A stretch of DNA of 64,000 nucleotides, from the NCBI RefSeq assembly GCF_949628265.1, contig NC_088786.1, positions 28,665,681 to 28,729,680 on the forward strand, given 5' to 3'. This document shows, piece after piece, positions 11,393 to 23,101 of this stretch. The notes beneath the pieces were generated by a model that was not told where the DNA came from, did no database searches, and saw only the letters and a list, made by a program, of their open reading frames with translations. Position 1 is the stretch's first letter, and each line of letters starts with the position of its first letter. This DNA is from Cloeon dipterum (Eukaryota; Arthropoda; Insecta; Ephemeroptera; Baetidae). The translations under genes were made by a program, and so were the position numbers.

Positions 11393-12846
11393 TCAATGCC
11401 ATGGTACTTGATTCTGATTCTTGATGGAGCCAAGCTTGTAATACTTTGTTGCTCCCCCGACCAGAGTCTGTGAACCACTCACGGCTGCCGCTGCCGAAAG
11501 GGGCACGTAGCTGTGTCCTCCGGACTGACCAGTACTGATTGGCGGAAGCTCCGAGTCGGCAGAGGTGTGCGCCGAGCCAGTGTCGTCTCTTAGTACCTCA
11601 ACGCATCTCCAAACACCAGCATAGTTTGCTGCATCGGTTCGATTAAGCAATTTTCTTAATTAAAACTCGTACTTTACACACCTTTCCAAAGCCGAACGCA
11701 GTTGTCGTCTCCTGATGAAGCAAGAATCGTCCCTGTTATGTTCCAAGAGACTCTCCAGACCACACTGTAGTGATCTTCAAACCTAGCTGCGATCTCCACG
11801 GAGAATTTAGTCAATCCAGTGGCAGTTTCAGTGCTGTCCCTGAGGTTTTAATCCAAGTTAACATCAGCCTTTAATTACTCTCGATTTTCCTTACTCAAGA
11901 GGTCGCAGAATTACTAATTTGACGTCTCTTGATGCTATCGCCAGCAAATGGTAGGATCTGCCAAAGTTGGGGGCAAACGTAATGTCATGCACTGGTTCGG
12001 TGACAGCGTTAAGAGATTCAGCTTTTGCCCATCTTCTTGAGTTCTCACTGTATTCATACAGAACAACTTTGGCTGCTCCAATGACCACATTTGAGGTTTG
12101 CCCTCCAGCAATAGTTCCCTGAGGAGCCGCGACTTCATCGCTCCCGACAGCAAGAAGAGGAAGGTGTTTGCTGAGAATTAAGTTATTAATCATATAACAT
12201 TTTCACATGATCATGTTTGGCAATACCTTGAAAAGGAGCAGTTCCACGTGAGACAGCTTATAGGCATTTTAGCTTGGATCTCATACTGCACTGTCCAAGT
12301 ACTGAGGTTCATAACATCTGGCGCCTCGTAGATTCTAACGACCCCGTCGGAGGAGCTGGTAGCCAACTGAAGCCCTAACTGTCGAGGAGCGAATTTGACG
12401 TCGGTGACTGAGGTCCTTGAGTCAACCATGTTAGTGCGGCGGATCCAGTGTGAGCGGGCTGTCTCGCCAGGGCCATCGCCGGCTGGAATTTCCTCCCAGA
12501 CTGCAGCCGTCCTATCGAAGGAGCATGTGGCGAGGACCTGACCGAACTCAGGATGGGCCCATGTTACTTTCCAAACTGATCCGCTGTGAGCCTTCCAGGA
12601 CGACGTGCAGTGCCAAGACCCGTGCAAATCAAGATCCCAGACCTATGAGGGCATTACAGTAATTAATTGCACACTAAAAATTACGTAGAATTTTATGTAT
12701 TTTTAATTTAATGACAAATAAAATATCATACTAGCCTTGACTTGTTGGTCACTAGAGCATGTGGCCATCCTCTGGCCATAATAGTCAAAGGCCACATCGT
12801 GAATTAAATCTTTGTGTTCAGTGTCTACCGAGAGAGCCTCAAACAT
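11393..12846 (-). CDS. Seh1: Nucleoporin Seh1 (WD40 protein of the Nup107 and GATOR2 complexes)
   Basis: Five exons on the minus strand (12846-12736, 12642-12227, 12170-11895, 11839-11682, 11628-11393) encode 398 residues. Seh1 is a WD-repeat protein shared by the Y-shaped Nup107-160 scaffold of the nuclear pore and the GATOR2 complex that activates TORC1 at lysosomes. The start [18 protein letters not shown], then [71 protein letters not shown] and [10 protein letters not shown], match animal Seh1 closely and spread over six WD repeats. The C-terminal ~70 residues after [10 protein letters not shown] are low-complexity (Ser/Gly-rich), as in vertebrates. Intron 1 appears to use a GC donor (AAG|GCTAGT), since no GT site keeps the frame. 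The gene is divergent from MCC, with 358 bp between start codons. Confidence 0.95.
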
Positions 12847-13204
12847 GACTTATCTAATTGCTACCAGGCCGAAAAATAAATCGGATTATCGGCGAACAGT
12901 TTGTTTATTTACGACAGGCAAGTCCACAGATTTGAGACGTGAGACCTGCGTGAGACTGCACACACACTGGGGTGGGGGACATTTAAAACAAGGCGCCAAG
13001 CGCGGCGCGGCTGAGGATTGTCGCACATCGCCGACATCGCCATCTTTAAAGGTCTTGGTAAACAACTGTGGAGGTTTGACAAGCACACAACACACAGCAG
13101 AGCCAGACTGCGAATAATACACAGATGTCAAGACAAAATATTCGCGATAAGTGAAAGTCCTTCTGATGGTCATCAAGCACGGGACGGCATGAGTTGCCTT
13201 TGAC
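12847..13204. promoter_or_regulatory. Shared upstream region of the divergent Seh1 and MCC genes
   Basis: The start codons of Seh1 (minus) and MCC (plus) are only 358 bp apart, so this interval must contain both 5' UTRs and both promoters, or a bidirectional promoter. It includes a GC-rich core near 12990-13020 without an obvious TATA box. The open frames seen here on both strands are not supported as coding. Confidence 0.55.
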
Positions 13205-16200
13205 ATGGAGGACGAGGAGGAGGTGATATACGACCTGCCCAGGGGCAGCGAAGCCCCTTCAGAGGACGTCACTAGCGAGGCAGGCTCCGTTTGCGAAGAA
13301 GAAAGGGTTCGCAAACTCTTTCAAGCCTGCGACGCCGACGGCGATGGTTACATTGACAGGTGATAATTCATTCACAAGCTTATAAATCGACCTCCGTGAT
13401 TGTATTAATTATATGTGAATGGTCCTTATTACTATAAATGAGGGACGAGTAATAAAAATCGAAGGGCTGATAAGTGCTTTAAGTTGTAGCATCAAAAAAT
13501 TATAAAATTTGCACTAAAAATAAAATTACACGTAAAGGTGATCTCTGTTGTCTCCAATAGAACATATAAAGAGTATGTATTTAACAAAAATTTAATTACA
13601 TATATTTTTTTAACTTCCATGATTGTTGTTTGTACAATAATATGTATAATGCAATAACTAACAAAAACCCAAAAACCATGAGAATAAACTATCCCGACAC
13701 AACTTGAAAGTTGTTTGGGTGAACACCATTTTTTTTATTGAAAACCAATGTCACTGTTTTTAACTGAACCTGGCTCCTGAAATATCACTACATATACATT
13801 TTATTTATTCTAATTTAGCCAATCAATAATAACCACAGAAAAATATTTTTCTAATTATTAAAATAATTTTTCCAGCCATGATTTGATGACTGTTTGTCGA
13901 GAGCTGAACCTTGAAGACTCGATTGATGAGTTAATGAGAGAGCTCGGAGCTGATGAATCTGGTCGGATTTCTTACGACGAATTCCTACGTAGACGACTCT
14001 CACTTCGTAGCGAAATTGATGCTTTACGGAGGCAAGATAGACGGACAGAAACCCAGCGGCCACCTCAAACAATAATACAGAACAGAGAAATTGATTACAT
14101 TCAAACTAGCAGCGAAAACAGCATGGGTAAGCTTTACCGAGAACACATTATTTGATATCTGAGAGCATTTCCTAATCCAAAAATTTTTTCTAAGGTGGGG
14201 CCTCAGGTGGAAAACACGAGAGATGGGAATTTGATAGCGGAGCCAGAGACCTCAGTCCAGAGCCACATTCCTTACAAAAGTTAGTTGAGGCGGCTGGCGG
14301 AAGCTTGATAGCGTCATCCCCATCACACCTATTAGACTTAGCCAACAGAGTGAGTACCATTTAATTTACTCCCTAGCAATTTAGATTCTGAAAATACTTT
14401 CACCGGCTTGTAAGGAGACTAATTAAAATTTCGTTTGCAATTAGTTTACAATTTTAATCATTAATTACTCGTCGGTGAGCAGAGTTGATAGACAAAAAAT
14501 TCCGTGGGAAGAGGTCATTATGATCGATGAGTGGGAGCAGCGCTCGCTTGAGGCTCGTCTTTTATTCATGATACTCTCTCATCCACGTCCGCAGCAACCA
14601 CTTCTTTCATGCCGCGCGGAGAAACGAGGGTTGGCTGATTCACGCTTGCTGCTGGATGAATGCAGTGAATGAAAATAGCTCGCGGCAGGATCACTTATCT
14701 TAAGTGCGTGTTGTTTTGTTTTTGTTATAAAAACAATGCAGCCTGGCACCAGATGTGCGCAGACCACTTTTTCAGCAGCACCCTTGAAATTTTTTCAATT
14801 TTCGGTTGCTGATTTAAAACTCGTGATTGAGCAAGAATATTGCCGAAACAAACGTCGTTACAAATGAGGATCTCCAGTTTCTTTTTTGAGAGCACTTGTA
14901 CATGTGCGTGGAACACGATAATGTAGTGTGGGAAGAGTGCTACGCGAGAAGGCGGCAAGTGTGGTGAAGCAATATCGCCTTTTCTTTCGTGCAAATTACA
15001 TGTGCAATCATGATCAGGTTGCCTGCTCTCAGACTTAATGATGCCTCGAGTTAGCATTCACCAATGATTTTATGAGATAAACGTAGAGTTGCGCTAAGTC
15101 TTGCATATTGAAAGTCAATAATAGAAGAAATATCAAACAAAATTTAAATTGGGATGCACAGAAAAACGATCAATTACAAGGGTAATATATCTCACCGATA
15201 TGAGCCGCAAATTGCTGATATCTACAAACTTGTCTCAAGTGCTTATTGTTCAGGGAGAGAAACTTGACTTAGAGGCAGTCATTGAGTTAAGGTACGTGGC
15301 AGATTGTTCCATGGTTTTCCACCCTTAGGGAAAATGCTTGTTGGCTAAAACAAGAACAATCAATCAGAAGTAGCGATTGTTATATTCTTTGGGAAACGCA
15401 TCCCTCTAGGGCGTTACAGAGATTGAGTGCTACCTGGCCTTGTATCATCATTTACGAATCACCATTTTGAAATCTAAAAATGGTTTTGGTGTTAAAGTAA
15501 TTGATGCCCTCAGTTCCGCACCATGAGATATGGTGGCTCTTGTATAAAAAGGTATCATGCGCCATGCTTTTTCATTGAGCCAATATTGAAATAACGAAAA
15601 TTGAATTGGTGCAAAATGATAAGTAGATATCAGTTTTGGCAAAGAAAACATATTCGGCAATTTGGCGCAGGCAGAAAGAAAAATCTAACCCCTACATTCA
15701 AGAAAAACAATCTATGGCAATCCATTTAGCCACTATGAATTCCGAGTCGGCTGTATTGTTCCGCAAAGTAATCAAACGCTTGTGTGATCAATATGAGAAC
15801 TTGAAAAATTCCTCCATCACGGAGAGAGTAAACTCTTGTCTGCGGAGCAATCCTTTGTCGTCCTTTCTTTTTGTGCATCTCTGGTGCAAAGGAGAGAAAA
15901 GCTTTCAAAGTGGAACAAAGCGCCGCCAAAAGGCGATACACCACGCGAGCTGTGAAGTGAAGCAGCATTCGCCACAAAAGCATTTGGCTGAGAATAAGTG
16001 CGAAAACAAGTTGCAAAATCGTCCGGGAAGCGGGATGCGCATTCGGCGGGGCGTTCGTGGCACCCACGCATGCGAGGGCGGCCTGCCAAAAGGCGCCGGC
16101 TGTGCGCGCTCGCTGGCTGCCAGTGTCACGGGTGCCGCAGGACAAAATGCTGGCCGCCGACGAGAGGCTGCTAAGCAGTTGCCGCTATAAGCGACGCATG

Positions 16201-19200
16201 TACCTGGCCACCAACTCGCTGCAGGACGCGTCCTTCGGCGAGGAGTGCACCCTGCTGGGCGGCAGCCTGGCCGGCTCCAGGGTGTGTCTGCAGGAGAAAC
16301 CACTGCTGAGCCAGAGGAACGGTCTTCGCAGGAGCTACGAATGTCTCACTCCGACTGGCAAGTCAGACCTTTTGGTCACCACCGAGGAGGACTCCAAGTG
16401 GGCCTCGGTGGCCTCCAGACTGTTCTGCTGCGTCAGCGAAAGGGGCAGAACGTGCAGGTCGGAGGTTAAGATCAAGCGAGAGTCGCGCAGGCTCGACTTC
16501 AATGCAGAGGTATGAGATGAGCGGCAAATTTCGGTGTGGTCTGCATGATTTTTATTTAATGGATAATATTGGGGGGAAGATAAATTTTTCAGGCTTTTTC
16601 AAAGACGGCCACTGGCATTAATTTAACGACTCTTGTTGAGTCAAAAAATTATTTGATACAACTAAATTCTCTTGTAGTTTGTTCTTATCATTGCTTGTAT
16701 ACGTCCCATGCACAAAGTAATCGCTGCCTCGTGATGAGTAGCAATACGTTCCCATCCTGAAATTACCGCGGTCCAAAAGAAACAGCTACAGCGCCCTTAA
16801 GGTGGATTGAGCTGGTGTGCGTGGGGATAATTTTCAATTAAATAAGCATCATCCCCCTAGACGACCCACGTCACAATAAGGTCGACTTGAGGATTTTATT
16901 TGACACAATTAAATTCTCTTGTAGTTGTTTTGCTTCATTGCTTGTATACGTCCCATGCTCATATACTCACTGCCTCATGATAAGTAGCAATAATTTATCC
17001 AAATCCAGTTTCTCCCTCTGCGTTTATCTTGAAATAAAAAGAGTGGAATGATTCACACAAGAAGAATAATCAACCAGTTTTGTACCGCAATCAAGTTCGT
17101 TTCAAAACTGAATATTTTTTCCAAATCGTTTTTGGCAATCTCCCCAACTCAGCCATTTCTGCCTTGCGGATTTTCCGTTGCGTGCCAAGGGGTAGTAGTT
17201 GCGGCTGGTATCACATACTCTCCCCCATGGCACTTAATCCATCAATCGTGTGTATGACACAGACACGACTGTCCCCAGATCAAAACGATACCCAGGGTAA
17301 TTTACTCATTTGAATAATACATTCGATTCAAATAAACAGGATATATGAGAATATATAGTGGCACTAAAGTGTTAGAAAAAACAACATAATTTTCCTGGTC
17401 AATTTGCCATGTTTTATCGCTCCGCTGGGGAGGGTTACCACAATTAAACATCCCCTTTTTAATCTGAGTGAAGAGCAAAGACTCAATAACGCCCTTGGAG
17501 AACTTTTTACGAGACGACAAACATTTTTGGAGGAGAACAGAGCGTTCCTCGAATCTGCCCGTTTATTAGATTTGGGGCTGGAGTACAAAGGGGGAATTCT
17601 TATTACAAGTGATATACATAGGCGTGCTTTTGGACAGGGGCTTTGTCTCGTTACGACCGACTTGTTTATTCAATCGCTGCCGCAGATTCGGGGCGCCGAG
17701 GGTTCGATGGTGCGTCGTGGCAATCACTCCGTGATCAAGCAACGAGTCAAAATGTCAAGCAGGCGAATTCGAGCCTAAATACCCGAGAAGGATTCCATAA
17801 GCCGATGAGGCTTTTAAACTCTCTCGTATTGTGACATCTGGTTCAGTAAAACACTTAAATGAGATATAGGAGGCGAGAGATGAGGATTTATAGCATCATT
17901 ACTGAGAGGGAAAAAACGGCGCGCGACCCCTACTTGCTATTAAATTTCGTTGGAATAATTGTGGCCGCATTGCAGTTCTTGGAATCGGATTGAATTATAT
18001 GGCTTTCCTCTCCATGGCGGAGAGAGCATTTCTCTCGGAAAAGGGTGGGAAAAAGAGGCCAGGCCTAGCAGAAAAAGAAGGATATATATGCCAAAAACTT
18101 TACTGCCATCCGCTCAACTCCGTGGCAAATGTCAACGCAAAACCTTGTTGTTCTGCCTTATCAACTTTGGCGAGCAAAAAATCTGCTGTACCCCGCGTGT
18201 CCAAGAGCTTATCGCACAACTTTCAAAATGGCAATTTTTCACGCAAAATGCGATAGCTAAAGGGTGCTAAATTTTTATGGCTAACATTATGTTTCAGGAG
18301 CTTTTTTGTTTGTTTGCGTCGAGGAATAATCTCCAGCGTGGAGAATAGTTCCATATTTTCGGCAAAAAATTTGGTGTCATCATTATAATAGTAGTCTCGC
18401 CCCTCGGGCAGCAGCGAGTTTTCATTTCGCTCCTCTGCGCCCTTCAGTGGCGTTTTCCATTAATAACTGGCGTGAGCCGAATTTTTATGTGTGGATAATC
18501 AACTGCCGGCGACAATGTGTCTCGCTGCTGCTGATGAGAGCGGCGCGAACAAGTTAATCAGAGCGACGAAAGAACGCCGAGCTGAGAGCGTCTGCATAAA
18601 GAGGCGTTTAGGCGCCGATATCGATTGATACTGGCGCCAAAACGGTGCCCCCCCAAATAAATTTTGACTCCCGCCGCGCATTCCACGCTCCCTTGTGCTA
18701 AATCGTTTCCTCCGCTTGCGCCCTCTCCGCCTATGATAAATAGCGCGCGTTTTGAGGGAAGGGGACCAACAAACCGAGTGCTTTTTGTAAAAAAAATCTC
18801 CTAGAGATTTCCTGAATTACGCAAAAGTGTTATCAGGCGCCGTGGCGCCAGACTGTGCAACCCTTGCATTGTTCTCTCAAGTGCACTTCTTGCTGAGAGT
18901 CGTAAATCATGAAATAAAAATGTCCAAATCATGCAACTCTCGCTCCCTGCTTTTGATTTCCTTTGGACCGGAGGAAGCAGCTCTTTTCACTCGAGCTATT
19001 TTTTGTTTCAGCTCCATTTGGCCGCACTCGCTTCTCTCAAGGCGGAGGTGTCTGACGTGACGACTCGGCTTCGAACTGTCACCTCGGAGCGAGATATTCT
19101 CGAAAAAACACTCAACAAAATTCAAGTACATTCCCGATATGATATTTCGTTCTATATATTTTTATTTAGTACTAATGACTCAACATAAAGAACCAAATAA

Positions 19201-22200
19201 AACATAAAGAGATAAAAATAAATTTCCTCGTCGTTTCAGCTTGAGAAAATGCGATTGAACAGGGAGTTCGAGAGTAAACTCGAAGCAGAGTCGCAGCGTT
19301 ATGAAGAACGAATCACGGAACTCCACTGTGTTATCGCCGAATTGCGTCGGAAATTGGAACATCAACGTGGGCATGCAATTGCGGAAGATGACGAGGAGGA
19401 ACTCGCAGAAGACGAGGAAATTAGTCAAGATCTCAACTATCAATCAGGTGATAATTTTGAGTTTAATTTATTTTTCATTATGAACTCTTAAAGACATCAG
19501 AATTTTATCATTTATTTTCCAAGAATAGCTTTTGTTAAAAATAATAATTTTAAACAGTTCATCAACTTAAACCTAGCGCCATACACAATTATTTAGTGTT
19601 TTTAGGGGGGATAAACAAGTAGAAATGGTATTTTAGTTCTTTTTGTAATGTGTAATGAATTTCCACTAGAAACAGAGGACTTTAGTCGAGATGCAGACGC
19701 ATTGATGGATAAACCAGAAGATTCGCACGCAACAGCGGGAGGCAGTCGCTCTTATACAAGTGCTGACATGGACAACAGGGCTGTCGAGGCGGGTCAGAGC
19801 TTGGCTGACCTCACAGAGTGCAAACCGGCGTCGCAGCCTGCCATCACGGATCTGCTTGACGAAATCGCCAACCAAAAGGAGGAGGTTGCCAAGAAGACTG
19901 AAGAAGTGGAAAGAGCACACTCTTTGCTTGTTGCTGGTCGAGATGAGAGAGAGAGACTGAGGAAAAAGGTATTCCGGAGGAAGGGTTTCTAATTGATTGC
20001 TGAATGCGTTTGTGGCGTTACAGATTAATGAGCTATCAAACACCCTGAAAACTGTGATGTCCACAAGTTCTTCTGTCACAGCACAACAAGAATCGTCCAG
20101 TCAAAGTCCCAAGCCGCATGCCTCGCCCATGCATTCTCTCAAAGTAATGTCAATTTTATTTCTAGTTCCTCAAATGTTAAACTATTGATTTTTCGTAGGG
20201 ATCATCTCCAGCCACGGGCAGTCCAGTGGGTGGCACCTTGCAATCTGTGTCCAAAGAAGAAACAGCCGTCACAAAAATAGCAGAGCGGGTAAGACTTAGG
20301 AGAGTGGTGAGCAACGAAGGGCAGTTGTCTGCAAGTGACCTGAATAAAATTGAAGTTGGTTCTTCTATTTTCCATCAATTTTTTTGTCTAAGCTTAAATC
20401 TATGACAGTCATGGAGCACACCAGTGGCAGAGCAGCTTGCCCTTTTGCATAGTATTAATGGCGAGTCGAGCGTGCAAGAGTTGTTGTGTCGCTACTTGGC
20501 CATTCCAAACAAAGCACCATCATGCACAGAGTCAGCCGCAGCTGAAGAGGTATATAATTGGTTCTGTTGTATTTACCTATGAGCATATAGGTTTTTACAT
20601 TTTTAAATTAGATTAGTTTGATTAAACTTTAATTTTAAAGCATTCGCAAAGAATGAAACCAGAATTCTTTTTTTATTTTTTTATTCAAGGAAATAAATTT
20701 ACAAATATTTTGAGACACAAAGAGAAATTCTTAAAGCATGTTTCATATTATTATGTATAACTCTAATGTTACATTCCTAAAGCTCGAGTCATGCCCTTCA
20801 CAGTATTGTTTAAGTATCAGCACTTTTTCTTACCTCCTTCCAATCAGATCAAATAACCCATTTTATACAAGGATAATTTCCAGGGATTTGAGGAGGAACG
20901 AATCATGGCTCAAGTAGCCAACCTGCAGCAGCTCCTTCCACTCCGTGAATTTGAACTAGAAATTGACAGACTGAGAGCAAAATCAGAACACCTACGTGCA
21001 CAGTGCGATGTTTACTCAATGGCCCTCAACGAATCCAGAGTTTTGTCAGAGAGACTGACCCTGCTCTGTGGTTAGTATGAACAAATATTACTATTCAGGA
21101 GCTAAATTCATCAATCAGGAAAGTACGAATCAAATTGCACCGCTCTCTGGCTGGCGCTTGAACATAGTGATACTGCAATCGAGGCCTATGACGTTCTTCT
21201 GGCTCTATTGGAAAGCGAACTCGCAGCTTTAGTTGCCACCTGCTTGGCTGCAGGCATTCCAGCCGCAAGCAACTGTCCCGCCGTCAACCTGGCCGGTGAC
21301 CCTGACAATCCTGGACTTGCTCTCGCCAGGGCAGGTGACCTGCGGATGACAGCAGAGGGTGTGGCCTGTCTGCTCCTCTCTCGGCTGGACAGAAACGTCG
21401 AAAGTGCCAATGGAGACCTGTCTGGAAAGCACCATACGTTAGTTTTCATTTATGATTCCTTGTTAGTTTCCAAGTTACAACATATTTCTAATGCAGGGAG
21501 GTGAGGCTTTGGCGACAGGGGGAGGAGTTGAGGTTGCGGAGTCATATCAGCAGGTTGAAGGGGGACAGGGCTAAAGTGAGGTCAACGGTACAATTTGGCT
21601 TGGAGAGTCCACACGTTGATCCGCCCAAACAACGCAATCCTGCAAGCGTAGCTGAAGCTAGGAAAATGGATTTGGAAATGGCCGTCCTCATGCAGGCAAG
21701 CATAATAATTCAGTTGTTTTGAATCTAAGTTGGATAGAATTAATCTTTGTTTGTATTAAATGACCAAAATCTATTGGACTATGTTAGTAATGTAAAAAAA
21801 CTGAGTGGTTGATTTTACAGAATTAAATTTTAGCAATCTCTATTCCCACCAACTATATCATAGTTTGACTCTATTTTAAGACTGTAATTTAAATAATAAA
21901 AATTTCTCAGGAACTGATGGCTCTAAGGGAGGAAAAAGCTGAATTACGTGCCAAGTGCCACATATTTGAGAGGGAGAAAGTGGCAATGGAGCTGCGTCTG
22001 AATGGTCAGGAAGCGCACAGACAGGCGCAAGTGGCAGCCCTTCACAGTTTACAGCAGCAGCTGAAGGATTCAGAAAACAGACTATCAGGGTCCATACAAG
22101 TGAGGTTTTAACCACATCAGAACTTTCATTCTCTAATACAGTCTGACTTCCAGGATATTGATGACAGTCACAACAAAGAGCTTTTGGATGCACTGGCGCG

Positions 22201-22572
22201 CGAGGCTAGACTGAAAGAAAGACTGCAAGAGCTGATGAACTCGTTGGAGACGGTTTCGCGGTCTGCTGATATTAGACAGCAACAATCAAATGAGATGATC
22301 AACGAAATGAAAAGGGCCAACAGCTCGCTGACGCAAATGCTTGACAAATGCAAAAGAAAGTACCAGGCCAGAATTAGGAAAATGGAACATCAATCTGAGG
22401 TTGCCGTCGACAGACATTCTAATCAAGTAAATGTGCATAATATTCCTGGGTTTTAGTTTTCTAATAATGTGCTGCCATATAGGTTCGAATGCTGAAACAG
22501 AGGATTGCTGTTCTTGAGTCTGAATTAGCAGCAGATATGTCGAGTCCAACACCGAACGAGACTTCTTTGTAA
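13205..22572 (+). CDS. MCC: MCC (mutated in colorectal cancers) homologue, EF-hand and coiled-coil long isoform
   Basis: Fifteen exons join in frame: 13205-13359, 13876-14126, 14195-14349, 19012-19125, 19240-19447, 19670-19968, 20024-20143, 20199-20354, 20409-20549, 20884-21070, 21119-21437, 21497-21695, 21911-22099, 22154-22426 and 22483-22572. They give 951 residues, near the long human isoform. MCC is a cytoplasmic coiled-coil scaffold at cell cortex and junctions that binds PDZ proteins and damps Wnt signalling. A canonical EF-hand loop (DADGDGYIDSHD, residues 43-54) and a degenerate second one open the protein. Conserved blocks follow: LHLAALASLK, RYEERITELHCVIAELRRKL, TKIAERVRL, GKYESN, AIEAYDVLLAL, MAVLMQELMALREEKAELRA, and RMLKQRIAVLE before the C-terminal PDZ ligand ETSL. 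The 4.7-kb intron 3 contains a candidate alternative first exon. The intron at 21696 uses a GC donor. Confidence 0.93.
14350..16146 (+). other. MCC intron 3, first half
   Basis: This is the part of the large intron before the candidate alternative first exon. It holds several open frames on both strands but none with recognisable protein content or good splice context. The last ~150 bases before 16147 become GC-rich (CpG-containing), as expected of a promoter or 5' UTR for the alternative exon. Confidence 0.4.
16147..16509 (+). CDS. MCC: Candidate alternative first coding exon of MCC (short isoform)
   Basis: An open frame starts with an ATG in good context (GACAAAATGC) and runs 121 codons to a phase-0 donor (GAG|GTATGA). 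The next common MCC exon at 19012 also begins in phase 0, so splicing would give an 885-residue protein without the EF-hands. The encoded residues include RLLSSCRYKRRMYLATNSLQ, LRRSYECLTPTGKSDLL and WASVASRLFCC and resemble nothing I recognise, but the codons look protein-like and the region is much less AT-rich than its flanks. The frame is open further upstream to another ATG at 16057. In mammals MCC likewise has a long and a short isoform that differ by their first exons and join at the LHxAALASLK segment. Inference, without transcript data. Confidence 0.6.
16651..16746. repeat. Diverged direct repeat, copy 1 (MCC intron)
   Basis: This 96-bp block is repeated about 247 bp downstream at 16898-16992 in the same orientation. 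Shared stretches include AAATTCTCTTGTAGTT, CATTGCTTGTATACGTCCCA and GAGTAGCAATA versus TAAGTAGCAATA. Differences are mostly substitutions and a few one-base indels, so this is an old local duplication rather than a recent one. Confidence 0.8.
16898..16992. repeat. Diverged direct repeat, copy 2 (MCC intron)
   Basis: This is the second copy of the intronic repeat starting at 16651, same orientation. No inverted ends, poly(A) tail or target duplication are seen, so it is not obviously a transposon. Confidence 0.8.
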
Positions 22573-23101
22573 GTCTCCAGAATAAGCGACAGCGCTTCAA
22601 AGCTTAGAAGAAAAAACTTTTTGATCACTATTTATATTGATAAACGCACACAAATTTCAATTTTGAACTGAACCCAGTGACTTATTTTGGAAAATAAATT
22701 CAAAGCTTCCCATTTTTGAGAGGCAGTTGCAGCCTATAATAATTAAGACTTTGGAGATCTTTTTATAATTTGTTTACAAGTGCCATCCTAACGTAAATTT
22801 TGTAAAATACTTGTAAAAATATTGATTTTGTGTGCGCATAATGGTCTCGTACCATCAGTTATTTTAATGTGCAATTTCTCCAATATCTTGTGAAAACATG
22901 AATTGAAAAAAAAGGAAAATTGTGATACCCGTTTGATTGGCATTCAAAATGCTATGTTTAATGATCAGTCCTTTCCTAACTCTATGATAGTTTAGGTCAG
23001 TCTAAAACTAATCATAAATTTAATTAAATTGATTTTACCTGCTATTGAATAAAATATAAACAAAAGAAATCATCTGTTTTTAATCCACCTTTATTGCCCT
23101 T
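22573..23101. terminator. Convergent 3' ends of MCC and UTP11
   Basis: This AT-rich stretch separates two convergent stop codons. The likely MCC poly(A) signal is AATAAA at 23048-23053 (another at about 22693). The likely UTP11 signal is AATAAA on the minus strand, read from 23095 to 23090, only about 6 bases past its stop codon. The two facing signals are about 36 bp apart, so the transcript ends probably overlap. Confidence 0.55.

Larger units (their letters stand above)
16510..19011 (+). other. MCC intron 3, second half
   Basis: No supported gene lies here. It contains a diverged direct repeat (16651-16746 and 16898-16992), and otherwise mixed AT-rich and GC-rich sequence. Several open frames of 60-125 codons, for example 17404-17778, have no family resemblance and no matching splice sites, and are taken as chance. 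Confidence 0.45.

Noticed and set aside
15636-16190. 184-codon plus-strand frame upstream of and overlapping the alternative MCC exon
   Set aside because: It is in a different frame from the exon at 16147-16509 and has low-complexity, basic content; a shadow of GC-rich DNA.
17404-17778. 124-codon plus-strand frame in the MCC intron
   Set aside because: No similarity to any family I know and no splice sites in matching phase to MCC exons.
20289-20408. Ending MCC exon 8 at the strong GTAAGA donor
   Set aside because: Phase allows it, but it would remove residues aligned with human MCC after AER; kept only as a possible isoform.
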